Source: Phialophora verrucosa
Taxonomy: Eukaryota > Ascomycota > Eurotiomycetes > Chaetothyriales > Herpotrichiellaceae
Assembly: GCA_002099365.1 (NCBI GenBank)
Contig: MSED01000007.1
Location: forward strand, 1,612,001 to 1,676,000
DNA: 64,000 nucleotides
Direction: 5' to 3'
Positions 10,464 to 22,048 of the stretch are shown in pieces. Under the pieces are notes generated by a model that worked only from the letters and a program-made list of their open reading frames with translations, did not search any database and had not been told where the DNA came from. The first letter of the stretch is position 1. Each line of letters opens with the position of its first letter. Made by a program: the position numbers and the translations under genes.

Positions 10464-12271
10464 CCCAATGCTGGAAAAAAAAGGTTCGAAACTTATCCAT
10501 GGAAAGATCGACAGGCACATCCGCCCATCCAGTCGGGCCACCATCCTTGAGATAACGGAAGCAGGGCCTTCCTCTGCGAATCGTCCATCTTCTTCGAGCG
10601 ATTACCGAGGGTGCGAGGGTTGCTTGCTAATTCCCGTCGCCGCTGGTATTGGTCAGCAAAGACGCGGGGAGCGCATATGATTGGTTGATATTGACGACAT
10701 CCGTGCTGTTTTCCGGTGGGTTCAATGATGTATTCGTGGGCTTCGTCCGGAAGGGGGTCAAAAATCTTCTGAAGCGAACCACTGATGTCTTGGAGATCGG
10801 TTTCAATCTGCCGTCCCTACGTTGGTGGTTTCGAAAAATCCTGTTGCTTGCACGAGGTGTGCTGACTGCTTGCCGCTTGATGAACCAGTCTCATAAGCAA
10901 GAGGTTTGATGTCTGCGACAAATTTGATTTGATTTGATGTTGCCGATCTCGAGCGAATGTCAAGTCCGACGGACAACCCCAGGCGGGCCAACGTCCAAAT
11001 CGAGCTCAAGCCATCGGGTCTGCATCTTGTTGCGGCAGCAGGGCCAAAGCTGGCAGGTGAGCATCGAAGTCTATTCCGACTACCCATATGGGCATTTACG
11101 CTCAAACGGGCATACCAAACCTTAAGGCCTAACGAATTGCTGAGAAATGCAAGCGGCAGATACAGTACGCCGCGGACAGCCGGGTCGCTTGGTGGGATTT
11201 CTTTTGTACTCGAGTATCGGTATGGATTCTCACCTTCAACCACCCATCTATTGTCACTCGCCGTAGCCTTATTCCAGCCCTTTCATCTCCCTTCTCGTTG
11301 AGACGACCTGAAGGACTGGTGAGGTGAGCATACAACTGGTCACCCTAAGTAAGTGAATTGCATGTGGGATGTTTGTCCGCATATCATAGGAACTGAGCAG
11401 CATTCGATTTCCGGTTACGTTGCATCTGGAGGATCATCGGCAAGGTGGGCTCGAGGGGCTGTGCGGCTTGAAGTGTTCGAAGTCCACGCATGGTGGAACT
11501 GAGGCTGTCGAGTGCACACACGTGAGAGCTCTAATCGAGTGAAGCAAGCTTTCGATTGCAGCAACCGTGGAGTGAGCTCTCGCACGCTGTCGTGTGCGAG
11601 AGTACAAGTATTTGTGGCTTGGGTGAGCTCTTAAATTGAATAGCAGCTTGAATCGAAGCATTGAGGCGGCCATCCACCGGTCATCATCGCCGACGCTTCC
11701 TTTGGGGGGAGGGGGCTTTTCTTGGCGCCAAGGCCACACGGATGCGCTTTTCCCTGTCTTGTGCGTCGATTGCGGCCGCTTGATGGCGACACTTTGCTGG
11801 AGTCAGTTATTGATATCTGAAGAGGTACAGTACACGGTACAAGGTCATACGTGCCCTGGGCGGTCATTACACAGTACATACCTCGAGCATGCCAAGGCGA
11901 TGGTGTGTCACCCATTCGCGTTCTGGAGAGCGCGTCGCGACTGAGTACCAGCAGCAGGGACAACAATGGCCAACACTGGATCAACGTTGAAGTTCTAGAG
12001 CCGATCAGCTCAGGTCCGGCTGGACAGTGGCATCCTCAGCTTCTGCACTCCAGTCCCATCCCAAAAAGCGACGGTGACACGATGTCAGGGTTGCAAAAGT
12101 CCTCACTTTATCATACATGTCAGGATGAGAGAGTGTATCACCCACACCCATCTCTCTGCCTGTCTGAGCCCTAGTCGAAGGCATACGGAGCAACAATACC
12201 ACCTTCGAAACATGATCGAAACCAGAACTACTGTCTTCAAACGCGACCAGTCCCAATAAACCCCCGCTGCC
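10464..12271. other. 1.8 kb without a supported gene
   Basis: Only short overlapping frames on both strands, none with recognisable domains. It contains three copies of a TTTGA-type unit at about 10922-10938 and a perfect 9-bp inverted repeat at 11577-11602. I see no RNA gene. Confidence 0.4.
11577..11602. repeat. Inverted repeat, 9-bp stem and 8-nt loop
   Basis: CTCTCGCAC at 11577-11585 is exactly complementary to GTGCGAGAG at 11594-11602. It lies in non-coding DNA. Function unknown, could be chance. Confidence 0.5.
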
Positions 12272-13684
12272 TCAACAGGTGATACGCCGATCGGAAAGCT
12301 CCGGACGAGCCAGTTGCGCCATGTCAACATAGCCGACGTCCTTGATAGACTCAAAATACCGGAACAGTTTTCCCGGATCCTCTCGTATCCTTGCTCTGGT
12401 GCTAGGATTAATGATCCCGTCTAGGGAGACATCGTCCTCACACATCACCGAGATACACCACCAGACAATGGTCTTACAGGGCAATCCACAGGGCCTTATG
12501 CCAAAAATGCGCCGCATCTCACAATATTCCTTCCATGCTTTGAAGTGCATGAGACCTATTTGTCGGTTACCGGTGCAGTATTCCGCAAGAGCCAGGAACA
12601 AAAATGCCACCACGTCCTCGTCACTTGAATCCTTGCAGTGGGCCAGTGACGATATCCTCTCTCGTGTTCTCGCGAGGATGAAATTCTGCCGCGATGCAAG
12701 GTAGTGGTTCTCGGCGTCCAGCAGACCGAGTTCGGGTGCCGGCTCGTTTCTTCGATGATGATTCGCGCTGAACAGCAATATCATGGTTTCGAAACACCAC
12801 TGGCTCGAGGTAGCATAGGGTAGAAAGAGCTGGAGCACCGGATCATGTTTTTGGACGATTTCTGGATAGGCGTCCAGCCCAAGCATGGATCCTGCGTTTA
12901 CCGCAAAATATCGCAGCAGGTTGTGGTCGATTGGCGTCAAAATGGTTGATGATCTTGCGGCTGATTCGTGGAGAGCGTGCAAAATGATACGGTGTGACTC
13001 TTCCTCCAATACGGCGGCTAGTTCGAGCGGTCGTTGCGGGGGCGGCGTGTTTGCAATCCTCAGCCCTTCCAACAGAGCCAGACCAAATTCGGACCGGCTT
13101 TCTGTGCTGGTCCTTCTGTGTTTTGAGGCCATTGGCTCGCAGTCGAGAAGACTTGCATTGGATCTGGGCGAATCTGCCTCGAGAAGTGGCGAGTTGAGCC
13201 GGGACATTTCTTTCCGGCAGCCCTCCTCCGGTGACCGGCCATGTTTTCTATCGGAGGCACTGCTCTCGGACGAGTTGTCGTGGAAGTCCAGGTTTTTCCG
13301 CGGGTTGGACTTTGTCCCTGTCCTCGACCGCGGCGACTGTGACCGTGGCTTCCTGATGAAAGGTGACACGGTCACGCTGTCCCGCTCAAAATCAATCACT
13401 GCCGCATAGTGCGAGATTCGAGGCTTTGTTCTTTCCTCTGATTCGTCCGAGCTGGACGACTTCGCGTCTGGTCTGCCTGCATTTGGCTGGTGGTTATCCT
13501 CTTTCGGTCGCATCCAACGCAGCGGCGAGAACTGGTTTCGCGACACCCATTCTGATCGGGCTTCTCTCTTCGACCGAACACGATCTTTCATCAAATGGGC
13601 CCGTGCCGTTTCCGTGACTCCACGGCGGTTGATGTCGTAATCTACAAAGGTGAAGACCCTTCCCTCGGAATTCTGGCTTGACAT
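12272..13684 (-). CDS. Fungal transcription-factor-domain protein without a visible zinc cluster
   Basis: Single 470-residue frame. The N-terminus (VFTFVDYDINRRGVTETARAHLMKD) is the short conserved start of a large Pezizomycotina group that lacks the Zn2Cys6 DNA-binding cluster. A low-complexity Ser/Arg/Lys region follows to about residue 200. The C-terminal half (from about 240) is helical and resembles the Fungal_trans_2 type regulatory domain, with LLRYFAVNAGSMLGLD, WCFETMILLFSANHH, FLALAEYCTGN and KTIVWWCISVMCEDD. Proteins of this group are often annotated as transcription factors, but no DNA-binding function can be claimed here. A TATA element sits about 80 bp upstream (13762-13767). It lies between the Old Yellow Enzyme gene and a gene-poor stretch. 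Confidence 0.75.
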   Translation of the reverse strand: MSSQNSEGRVFTFVDYDINRRGVTETARAHLMKDRVRSKREARSEWVSRNQFSPLRWMRPKEDNHQPNAGRPDAKSSSSDESEERTKPRISHYAAVIDFERDSVTVSPFIRKPRSQSPRSRTGTKSNPRKNLDFHDNSSESSASDRKHGRSPEEGCRKEMSRLNSPLLEADSPRSNASLLDCEPMASKHRRTSTESRSEFGLALLEGLRIANTPPPQRPLELAAVLEEESHRIILHALHESAARSSTILTPIDHNLLRYFAVNAGSMLGLDAYPEIVQKHDPVLQLFLPYATSSQWCFETMILLFSANHHRRNEPAPELGLLDAENHYLASRQNFILARTRERISSLAHCKDSSDEDVVAFLFLALAEYCTGNRQIGLMHFKAWKEYCEMRRIFGIRPCGLPCKTIVWWCISVMCEDDVSLDGIINPSTRARIREDPGKLFRYFESIKDVGYVDMAQLARPELSDRRITC

Positions 13685-13761
13685 GTTGCTTTCGTTGTTT
13701 CTGGTAGTTGGTGTGACCAGCCCCGGGAACCGCCAGGTACTGTACTGTTTACTGCCTCGGG

Positions 13762-13767
13762 TATATA
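13762..13767 (-). promoter_or_regulatory. TATA element of the transcription-factor-domain gene
   Basis: TATATA on the minus strand, about 80 bp before the ATG at 13684. Confidence 0.4.
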
Positions 13768-16700
13768 GCCTTGGGTAATGTGGCTACGGCTGCTCTCCGA
13801 GTATTACTCATCCATGGAGCCCCCATATGCCACGCGCAAGGGCGACGCAGAATTGCCCTTCAGCTAGCGCCCGGGCGGCCGTCGAGGATGCAAATACTGA
13901 GGAGCAGCATCTCCCCCAACGTCAAAGCGGCGATAGCCAGCTGGGGCCTTAACGTCGGCCCAATCGGCATCTTGCTGTCGCGAAACACAGCACACTATAC
14001 CCTTTTTTGAGAAGATACGCATTTCGCTGATTGGCCGGGGCGCGAGTCTAGTGGGATGCGAAATAGTCGATGCTGTTTTCTCCATCTTCGAGCAGAAAAT
14101 CACCGCAAACTTGTCCATGCTTGCTGGTGCCAGAAGCGATTCCTCCTCTGCTGGTCCCATATCATACGAGGCCGCCGGCTGACATGTCGGGCCAATGAGC
14201 GCCTGTACTTTCCGGCCGCCCCATACACACGAAGCCCCTATTCCGCCTAGCCGGAGCTTTGGACCTGGAAGGGATTCTGCACGCTATGCAAGAGGGCGCG
14301 GTACTTGGGCTTTAGTCCCAGCTGCTGGTTCATCTACTTCGCACTCACTTGCGCGACCGCTCCAGTAGCGATGCGCCGGTGTCTTTGTCAGCCGCCCTCT
14401 CGCTCGAACTTCTTAGTCATTGCATTCGGTCCGTGTTCTGGCTCTCGGCCTTGTGGTAGGGAACTACATGTCGTTGCAGCGTTGTTGCGTACAGCCTGGA
14501 GCCATCTACATTGGGCAGTTCTTCCCCCCTCACATGAGCCTAGAGAGACCGCTTAACGTCGCACAACCGAGGCGAGCGGGTTCTCCGCCAATCTCTTCTC
14601 CGATTCAGCCGGGGCAATTGATTGTTTCCAGGGAGTGCTTGCTTTGACGAAGCTTGTCTACCATCTTGAAAAGGGTGCTTGCAGTGAAACCCGAGATGTG
14701 GAGTTTATGACTTGACGCTGACTGCATCGTTCTGTAGCATCCGTGCCAACTTCGCTAAGCAGCCGTCGACGTCACTTTGGGGTTGTCTATGTGGCCACAA
14801 ACGTATGCCTAGTGTACCAGGCAGATCACGAAACACGATCGCGGTGTGACAAGATGTGCAGGCTCGACAAAAGTACCGCCCCTGAACTTCCCTATGCCTT
14901 GTGGCTGTCGAGGGATGGACGCGAATAGTGATGAGGATGTCCACACCGAGCGACGGGGCTGCAATGCTTTCTGGTGGACTCATCCGATGGCAGTCTCATG
15001 GCCGCTTGCCTCATTATCGCCATGGTGGCCTTCCTATAGTGGCACGGCTGAAGTAAAGCATCATGGCATTCGCACCGAGAGAGGCACAGCCATCCATGCC
15101 TTGTTCCTGGCTAGATACTAGTGTCTGAGCCACAGGAGCAGGATCTAGACCCTAGTGATCCCATCGCATCCAACAGGAGGCTACGGTGAGCAAGACTTGC
15201 TATTTGACTAAGCCACGCCCTAGAAGTCCACGATCTTCGAAGCGCAACCGCTAAGTACAAGGAGGCAGTCAAGCCGGCTGCGATGACAAGGCCAGAACTT
15301 GCTCGGCCAACAGCCGTGCAGCGAGTAGTGAGGACAATCTGTGCGAGAGGACCAGCTAGTCGTGTGCGAGGATGACCCGAACGTTTCGAAACCCCGTCTA
15401 CTCGTACGAGTAAGAGCTCAAGAGAACTGCCGATCGTCCTGTGATCCAACGCGGCACTCAGCAGCCCTACCCAGGGTCCACTGCTGGATGTACGGTGCGT
15501 GGACCGAGTCGATCCACCGGGGCGGAAGGATCATTAACTCCTCGATGGTGGCTGCCGCGATAGAAGGTATCTTTCTGCGAGTACTGCATCAAACATAGTT
15601 TCAATGCGGACTGAGTCAGCCCATTCTCAGTTCGAAGGACACCGACATCCACACCACGGCGACGTACGCGGGACCTCGGCTTGCATGTGTACGTGAAGGA
15701 CATGCGACTCAGGCATCTGAGTCAAGCGAGCCCACCTCACGACTGACGCGTCTGGCCGAGTCGGGATCCGCACGCCGTTTCCGAAGTCGACGGAAATTCT
15801 GCACTGATTGGGTGCGTGGTAACCGTTTCCTCGTGTCCCCGGCAGCCCTGCAAGGTCCATCGCGGTCGAGAGGCCCGGCCAATGAATGCATGCGCAGTCA
15901 AGTGCTCGCGCCGCACATGCATGAGCCCGCGTCTTGCCGCGCCGGTGTATCTTTCAAGCGTCAAAAGCTTAGCGAAGCTTGAATGCTGCTGACTACACCC
16001 CGGCGACGGCGAGGTCTGATCGACGGCACCGCTGAGTAAACGAGTACGCGTAAGCACAGTGTCCACCACCGGGGTACCTTGCGTCTCTGCCTCACGAGCG
16101 GGTGAGCCGCAGTTGGCTAACATATAAGAGCTAGGAGGTGGCGAGGCGGCAGCGAGCATAAGATGAAGACGGTTAGGTCGATTTCCAGAAAGGGTTTGTA
16201 CACATACGCGATACTTTCTCCCCCACAAATAAAATGTTCAATTCCCGACTTGTCACCCCCTCTGCCCCCTTTGACCTTTTGGCCGCAAGACATCAACCAC
16301 AAGGCGTTGCAGGCCATGTGACCCTGCAAAGCAGCAACATTTAGCTTTCAGCAAGGAAGTGTGGCAACAAATGCCTCGCGCCGTTGATCTCCGGTAAGGG
16401 AACATGGTCAGGAAAGATTCGTGGATGCCTCGACTGCAATTGCTTTGGTCTGTTGGCCGACGATCTTGGCATGTCCAAGTTCTGGCGCGGTTTCCTGCCA
16501 ACAAGTGGAACATTCCGGACAGATGATGTTATTACGTGCACATCAGTGAGCAGGCTCCATCCCCTCGAGCCGGCCAAGATGACGGCGCTATGACCGCGGT
16601 GCTTCTAAACGGGCCAAACTTGGCGTAATACAGCCCAGCGGCAGTTCGGAATGTTGCGAATGAAGTGTGAAATTGGGAGCAGTGTCTTCAAAATGGGTGG

Positions 16701-18512
16701 CTCAACGAGAGTTCCTCAGTTCCGGCTCTGTTGAGCGCCGTCTCCCACTGATTTGCGCTTGCTCAACTATCCTGGCACGCCTGGCCCTCCCACGCATGCG
16801 CCGAGCTGAGGCCTGCTATCATGCCAACGGGAGTCCGCATTGCGATCAAGAGGGTGTGGTCTGCCTCCTCGCCTGCACAGAAATAAGCCAATGCGTCTAC
16901 TGGGTGACCATGCCTTACCTGCAAGACTAACAGTCGGCGACCACCTCCCTTCAATACTGCGACCAGGTCGGTGTTGGCTCGCCTCGATCGTGGGGGTAAC
17001 GGAACGCATGACAACCCGCCTGTTGAAGGGCAAGATGGTTTCCTTACACTTCAGGAACGAACTGAAATGAGCCAGAGTTCGCCATTCCTCGTTGTGGGAT
17101 CGAGTGCTTCCGGTTACTGGCTTGGCACACAATGGCAGTGCTATAGAATGACTGAGGACATGATGAAAGCGCCTCCTTCAACCATTGTTGCGCCTGCTTG
17201 GGACGTCCTGACCGTGAGGCGAGGCTGAAGACCCCCGTCCCCTGCGTATGGGGGAATGGACGTGGTGGGAGAGGCCGCTGTTAATACCTGGCCCCCACAA
17301 AATGTGACCGCGTTTGAACAAACGGCTGATCCGACTGCCTCTCTCGTAGTTGACGACCACGGTATCTTGTCCGTCGCGTCAGGCGACCTTATCTTGCTGA
17401 AACAACCGCTAAGTCGATCCGCGGAGTCCGGGCAAAGCAGTTCCCAATGGCTGTTATTCGACAAGGACATGCCAGTCGACATGGGCAGGGACAGTCAGTC
17501 TCGTCCTCCAAGCCAGCCTGCAGGACGGACTTCTTCATACCTCCTCACATGTCTGTCTTTGCGTATTAATTAATGCGGCCTACTGTGTAAGGTCAATCAA
17601 CACCTGACTCCCGGACATGAAAGATTCAGGGGCGGCCATCGGTCGCGGCGGACCCGGGCGGCCGCTCGCGCCAGAGAACGAAGAGACCCTGCCTGACTAG
17701 CATATTCGCCTACGAGTTACTCGTCAGTCAATACTCCTGCAGGAACGCGGTCAACGGGCCGGGCAGCGGATCTCGATACCGGCGGTACGTTAATCACCGA
17801 CTGGCACAGCATCGATTGGCTCGTATGATCTTCCTGAAATCCGCGGCTAAGAGCAGCCTGGCGCACGTTCTCATGATAGAGAGCTCTGAACGGTAATCAG
17901 CGTTACTGAAAGACAGGCACAATATTTATCCCCGTATTTGATATTTCAGTACGAGGTACACGACTGGTACCAGACTCATTGCATCTCACCCTAGGCGCAT
18001 ATTTATCCTAAGGAATGGATTGACCATAACTCACCGATGTTGCTATTTTGACTACAGTACAACTACAAATACAGACCAACCTGTCAGTTCCTACATACTA
18101 GGAACAATGCTCGCTGCCCACGATCTTGGCAGCCTGATAGCGGAAGTACATTACCGAAGGATTCCGACCTTCTACCCCTTTGGTGAGGGACTGCATCTAC
18201 ATCGGTCATCGCCCGCGCCTCTGCTTCTGCTTGCGCTGGCGTTATCCGACTACGTATCTGTGCCTATTAGCTGCGCTGCTCCAGGAACCACGTCTCGCTC
18301 CGTCAATGCGGTCTCGCTTGTCTGAGGGTGAGGTTCTGGACGTCAACGAAACCCGATTACTCAGGACTCGCGCGTCGTCTAGACATAAAATAAGAAGAAT
18401 GCCGCCGTACAAGAGCACAGAACCTGCAACGACGTGTGGCTTTATGGCAATCAAAGCATCTGGGCAAGATTAGTCAGTGCATTATCAGGATCTCGCTTGC
18501 TGACAAAAATTG
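13768..18512. other. Gene-poor stretch of about 4.7 kb
   Basis: No frame longer than about 165 codons, and none recognisable by translation on either strand. Base composition looks like neighbouring spacers, with no AT-rich block suggesting heavily RIP-mutated repeats. A 12-bp palindrome ACTCGTACGAGT occurs at 15400-15411. It may hold decayed genes, unrecognised non-coding RNAs or nothing. Confidence 0.45.
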
Positions 18513-18539
18513 CCCGGTACCGGGAGGGCTCTTTATATA
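18513..18539 (+). promoter_or_regulatory. Palindromic CGG/CCG site and TATA box upstream of the permease
   Basis: The 12-bp palindrome CCCGGTACCGGG (18513-18524) contains CGG-TA-CCG, the inverted triplet layout bound by Zn2Cys6 dimers. Eight bases on is TTATATA (18532-18539 area), about 245 bp before the permease ATG. Site function is inferred from motif layout only. Confidence 0.35.
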
Positions 18540-18783
18540 CAAGTTGAGCTTTCCGGCAACGAGCAGAGAGCAGTGATCGTCTTAACCAAGCTGTATACTC
18601 CTCCGACCGAGCAGTTGCATTCCAAAATTGGCCTCTAAGCAGTTGCGCGATCGGCAGCAAGGGGCATACTTGCGCCGAAGCAAGCGTGTGCAGAGGATAT
18701 CTCACGTGGCGGGGAAACGCTTGGTTCAGTCCCTGACGAACCATTGTGGTGCTTATCCCTCGCTCGCGCCCCAAGTCGTCACT

Positions 18784-20616
18784 ATGGCCGACGCCGGAAA
18801 ACTTCAGGCACAAGCTCAAGTGACTGAGCAAGGGGATGCGGCTGGATCAAAGCCGTCAAAGACGTTCGTCGAGCGGTTGAGAAGCGAAATATGCGATCCT
18901 AACGCGGTCGGGAAAGCGTTGCTGCAGAGGGCTCTCGAGTTCGACGAAGCTCAGCTCGAACGAGATGCTGCCAGGGTCCGGCGCAAACTGGACTCCATTG
19001 TGATTCCCATGGTATGCCTTTGCACGGAATGTATCTGGTGCATTTGACTCGGCTGATGACGGGTTGATCAGATGATGACGACTTACATGTTCAGCTTCCT
19101 GGACAAGCAGACGTAAGCAATACTGATAGGCGGGGATCGTACAGTCCTGAAGACGTCTCCAGACTCAACTATTCCAATGCATATGGACTCCAGAAAGATA
19201 CAAATATGAAGGGAGATGACTACTCCTGGGTCGCATCGGCGCTGTACTTCGGATGGGTGGCCAGTGCGTACCCCTGGAACATCGCTCTGCAGCGATATCC
19301 CATCGGCAAATTGATGGGGTGCATGCTTTTCGTCTGGGGCGCCGTGTGCGTGTTGCAAGCCGCCGCCTTCAGCTTCTCCGAGTTCTTTGCCGTCCGGTTT
19401 TTCGTTGGAATGGTCGAAGGATGTATCAACCCTGCTTTCATCATGCTCACTTCTATGCTTTGGACACGAGAAGAACAGGCACTCCGAAGCTCGTTATGGC
19501 TGTCCACAAACGGAGTCTCTCTGATCCTTGGTGCACTGCTGGCGTACGGAAGTGGACACGTCGTTTACCTTGCGATCCCGAACTGGAAACTAATATACTT
19601 GGTAAGACGATCCCTGACCATCGGTATCCATGGACTGACAATCCGCAGATCGTCGGAGCCATGACATTTATGTGGGGCTTCGTTATTGTGCTTTATTTGC
19701 CTTATGGACCCCATAACGCAAGGTTCCTCACCGAGTACGAACGCATGGTCGCTGTGTGGAGGGTATCCAAGAATCAGATGGGGCTGAAGCACCACAAGGT
19801 AGTCTCATACCAGGTCAAGGAGGCACTGCTCGATCCGAAGACGTACCTAGTCATGCTCATGGGCGCTTGCACCGGGATCTTAAATGGTGCGGAGTCGAAC
19901 TTTGGCTCTGCAATAGTCCGAGGGCTCGGTTTCAGCCCGCTCAAAAACCACTCTCCTTCAGACCCCTGCTGATGCCTTTGAAGTCATTGGCTGTGTGGGC
20001 TCCGGTTGGCTGGCGACCAAGCGGAATCTTCTCGGGTTCACCATCATTCGTGAGAGAGCTTCCCGTCGAGCGACTGATCCTGGCGCGCTGACTGTTTGGC
20101 TTCCTTAGTGTCGTGCTTGCCCGGGCTCGCAGGTTTGATAGGTTTGTTGACCATCAACATCGAACACTCGTACAGGTTGCTGGCCTGTGCGTGGCTGCAG
20201 GCTGTTCTCGGCTCACCCATCATATTGGGCTGGACGCTTCCCGGAGTGAACGTGGCCGGACACACGAAGAGAAGCACCGTCCTTGCGCTCTTCTTCATGT
20301 AAGTCCTTTCTGTCCAACCACGCGCCTGTCGCAACACTGACACCGGATGATGGAGATTCTCTTGTGCCGGTAACATATCTGGTCCGCATTTGTTTTTGCC
20401 ATTTGATGCTCCCCGGTACTTTACTGCGATCAGAGCTCTCCTCGGCACGTACAGTGCGCTTTGCTTCCTCCAAATCTTTACACTACTTTGTGCTATTTCG
20501 AGAACAAGGCTCGTGATCACAAGGGACTCGTTGCGGAGAGACATGACGAGCAGCTTCTGAGGGGCTTCGAAGACCTGACGGACAAGCAGAACTTGCAATT
20601 CAGGTACAAGGTCTGA
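18784..20616 (+). pseudogene. Dal5-family (allantoate permease-like) MFS transporter, two single-base frame breaks
   Basis: Six exons fit: 18784..19011, 19072..19112, 19163..19601, 19649..20049, 20109..20298 and 20356..20616, with introns of 47-60 nt. The protein matches the anion:cation symporter (Dal5/Tna1/Liz1-like) group: FLDKQTLNYSNAYGLQ, a helix-2 region at exon 3, SLWLSTNGVSLILGALLAYG, VKEALLDPKTYLVMLMGA, WTLPGVNVAGHTKRS and the tail DLTDKQNLQFRYKV. The frame shifts by one at the A5 run 19943-19947 and back near 20485-20495 beside a T run. Allowing for one extra A and one missing T gives exactly 520 codons including stop, about 519 residues, normal for the family. Either a recently broken gene or two homopolymer sequencing errors. 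As read, translation ends at a TGA near 19970. Substrate unknown (vitamin, allantoate or small carboxylate in relatives). Confidence 0.8.
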
Positions 20617-21432
20617 TGGCTTCTCAATACGGTCCGGTGGAACCAGGTTAGATGGGGCAGCGATGCCGCGACGACGATAAAGTATCCGTCAAAGCTGCTA
20701 ATACAGAGTTCTTGCACTGGTCTTTGCCGGACCTACGCAAATCAGGGTGCTCGTCCATGTGCTTTAAACGGTGAGGTACCGTCAGGCGAGTCGTAGTGTA
20801 CACTGCATTGCTGAGCTTACTGATGCTGGCCACCCTTTCCATTACAGGGTCCGTGTTTGTACTCAGGGAACCGTATACGCAGTTTAGTTGATGCATCCGA
20901 AATTGGGCTCATGAACGGCCACAGGTAGTGACCTCCGCGGGTTCAGGCTCGGAATCGAACGTCGGTACGGAGTATTGATGGTGTTGACTACCTAGCCAAC
21001 GACGTCCTTGTAACTCTTTCAAATCAGGCCACTTTTTCAGTCTATTGGTAGGGATCGCTTGGCTGGCTGTCGGTGGCTTGCCAATGGAAGGTAGTGCAAC
21101 AGGAAGAATGGGGGGTGGCTCGTTTGTAGGGAGGGAGGGCTTGAAGGAACGAACATCCGGGGGCTTCAAGCGAAACGACTTGCCCGTCCAATACACGTCA
21201 TATGAAATACAGTGTCACGTGTGGCCCCCGCGTTTTGGCGCATTTAGCCTCGACGCTTCTTCAAAGCACGGGTCATTTCATCCACGTTCTTCTAATGGGT
21301 TTGCGTGGCAGTCAAGAGATCCTCGACGCGGCACGATACGAATCGAGAACGAAAAGGCGACTGTCCTTTTGCAACCTCCAAATTGATTAACAACCATATG
21401 AGGACGCCGGCTCGGTCAAGGTATCGTGCAAC
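20617..21432. other. Intergenic, permease 3' end to ARL8
   Basis: No supported gene. A proline-rich 95-codon minus-strand frame (20909-21196) matches nothing I know. A GTTCGATTCC-like string near 20950 (minus strand) resembles a tRNA B box, but no cloverleaf forms around it. Confidence 0.4.
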
Positions 21433-22048
21433 ATGGCTGGCTTCTTTACCTGGTTGTGGGACTGGCTATTGTGGATGTTTTGGGCGACCGAGATGGACGT
21501 GACGATAGTGGGATTACAGAATGCTGGCAAGACGAGCTTGGTGCGCGTCCTCGCCGTAAGTCGCGTGCTCTTATCCTGGCGAAGCTATCGTTGTGCGATT
21601 AACGAGGTGATATCAGGGCAATGAGTTCACCGTGGACACTGTACCCACCGTGGCTTTCAACAAGAAGGAAGTGAAGAAGGGTCATGTCTCGATCAAGTGC
21701 TGGGATCTAGGAGGCCAGCCGAGGTTTCGATCGATGTGGGAGCGATATTGTCGCGGCGTCAACGCTATTCTCTTTGTTGTCGATGCTGCCGACAAGGACG
21801 CCATCCCCGTTGCGCGAGATGAACTCCACGCCCTCATGTCAAGACCCACGCTGGAAGCTATCCCCCTCCTCGTTCTCGGCAACAAGTCGGATCTTCCGAA
21901 CAAATTGTCGGTGGACGAGCTGATCGATCAGCTGGACTTGAAGTCCATCGTGCACCGCGAGGTCAGTTGCTATGGAATAAGTGCGAAGGAAGAGACGAAT
22001 TTGCAAGCAGTCCTTGAGTGGCTCATCTCAAAGAGGTCGGGAAAGTGA
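21433..22048 (+). CDS. ARL8: ARL8-type Arf-like small GTPase
   Basis: Two exons, 21433..21555 and 21617..22048 (61-nt intron), give 184 residues, the family's usual size. A hydrophobic amphipathic N-terminus (FFTWLWDWLLWMFW) precedes the G domain. Motifs seen: P-loop GLQNAGKTS, switch I PTVAFN, switch II DLGGQPRFRSMWERYCRG (near-identical to animal ARL8), NKSD for guanine specificity and a final SAK. There is no N-terminal myristoylation glycine, as in ARL8, which uses an acetylated N-terminus. The family localises to lysosome/vacuole membranes and directs kinesin-based organelle transport and fusion. The splice site falls just after the P-loop helix (VRVLA then GNEF). Confidence 0.93.

Noticed and set aside
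15400..15411. ACTCGTACGAGT palindrome, with related ACGAGTACTCGT at 34543-34554
   Set aside because: Short, in unrelated contexts, and common enough by chance in 64 kb; no shared function evident.
20930..21010. GTTCGATTCC-like tRNA B box on the minus strand with an A-box-like string upstream
   Set aside because: The T-arm flanks do not pair and no acceptor stem or anticodon arm could be drawn.
20909..21196. 95-codon proline-rich minus-strand frame
   Set aside because: No known domain, no splice context and no conservation evidence available; it lies in a plausible spacer.
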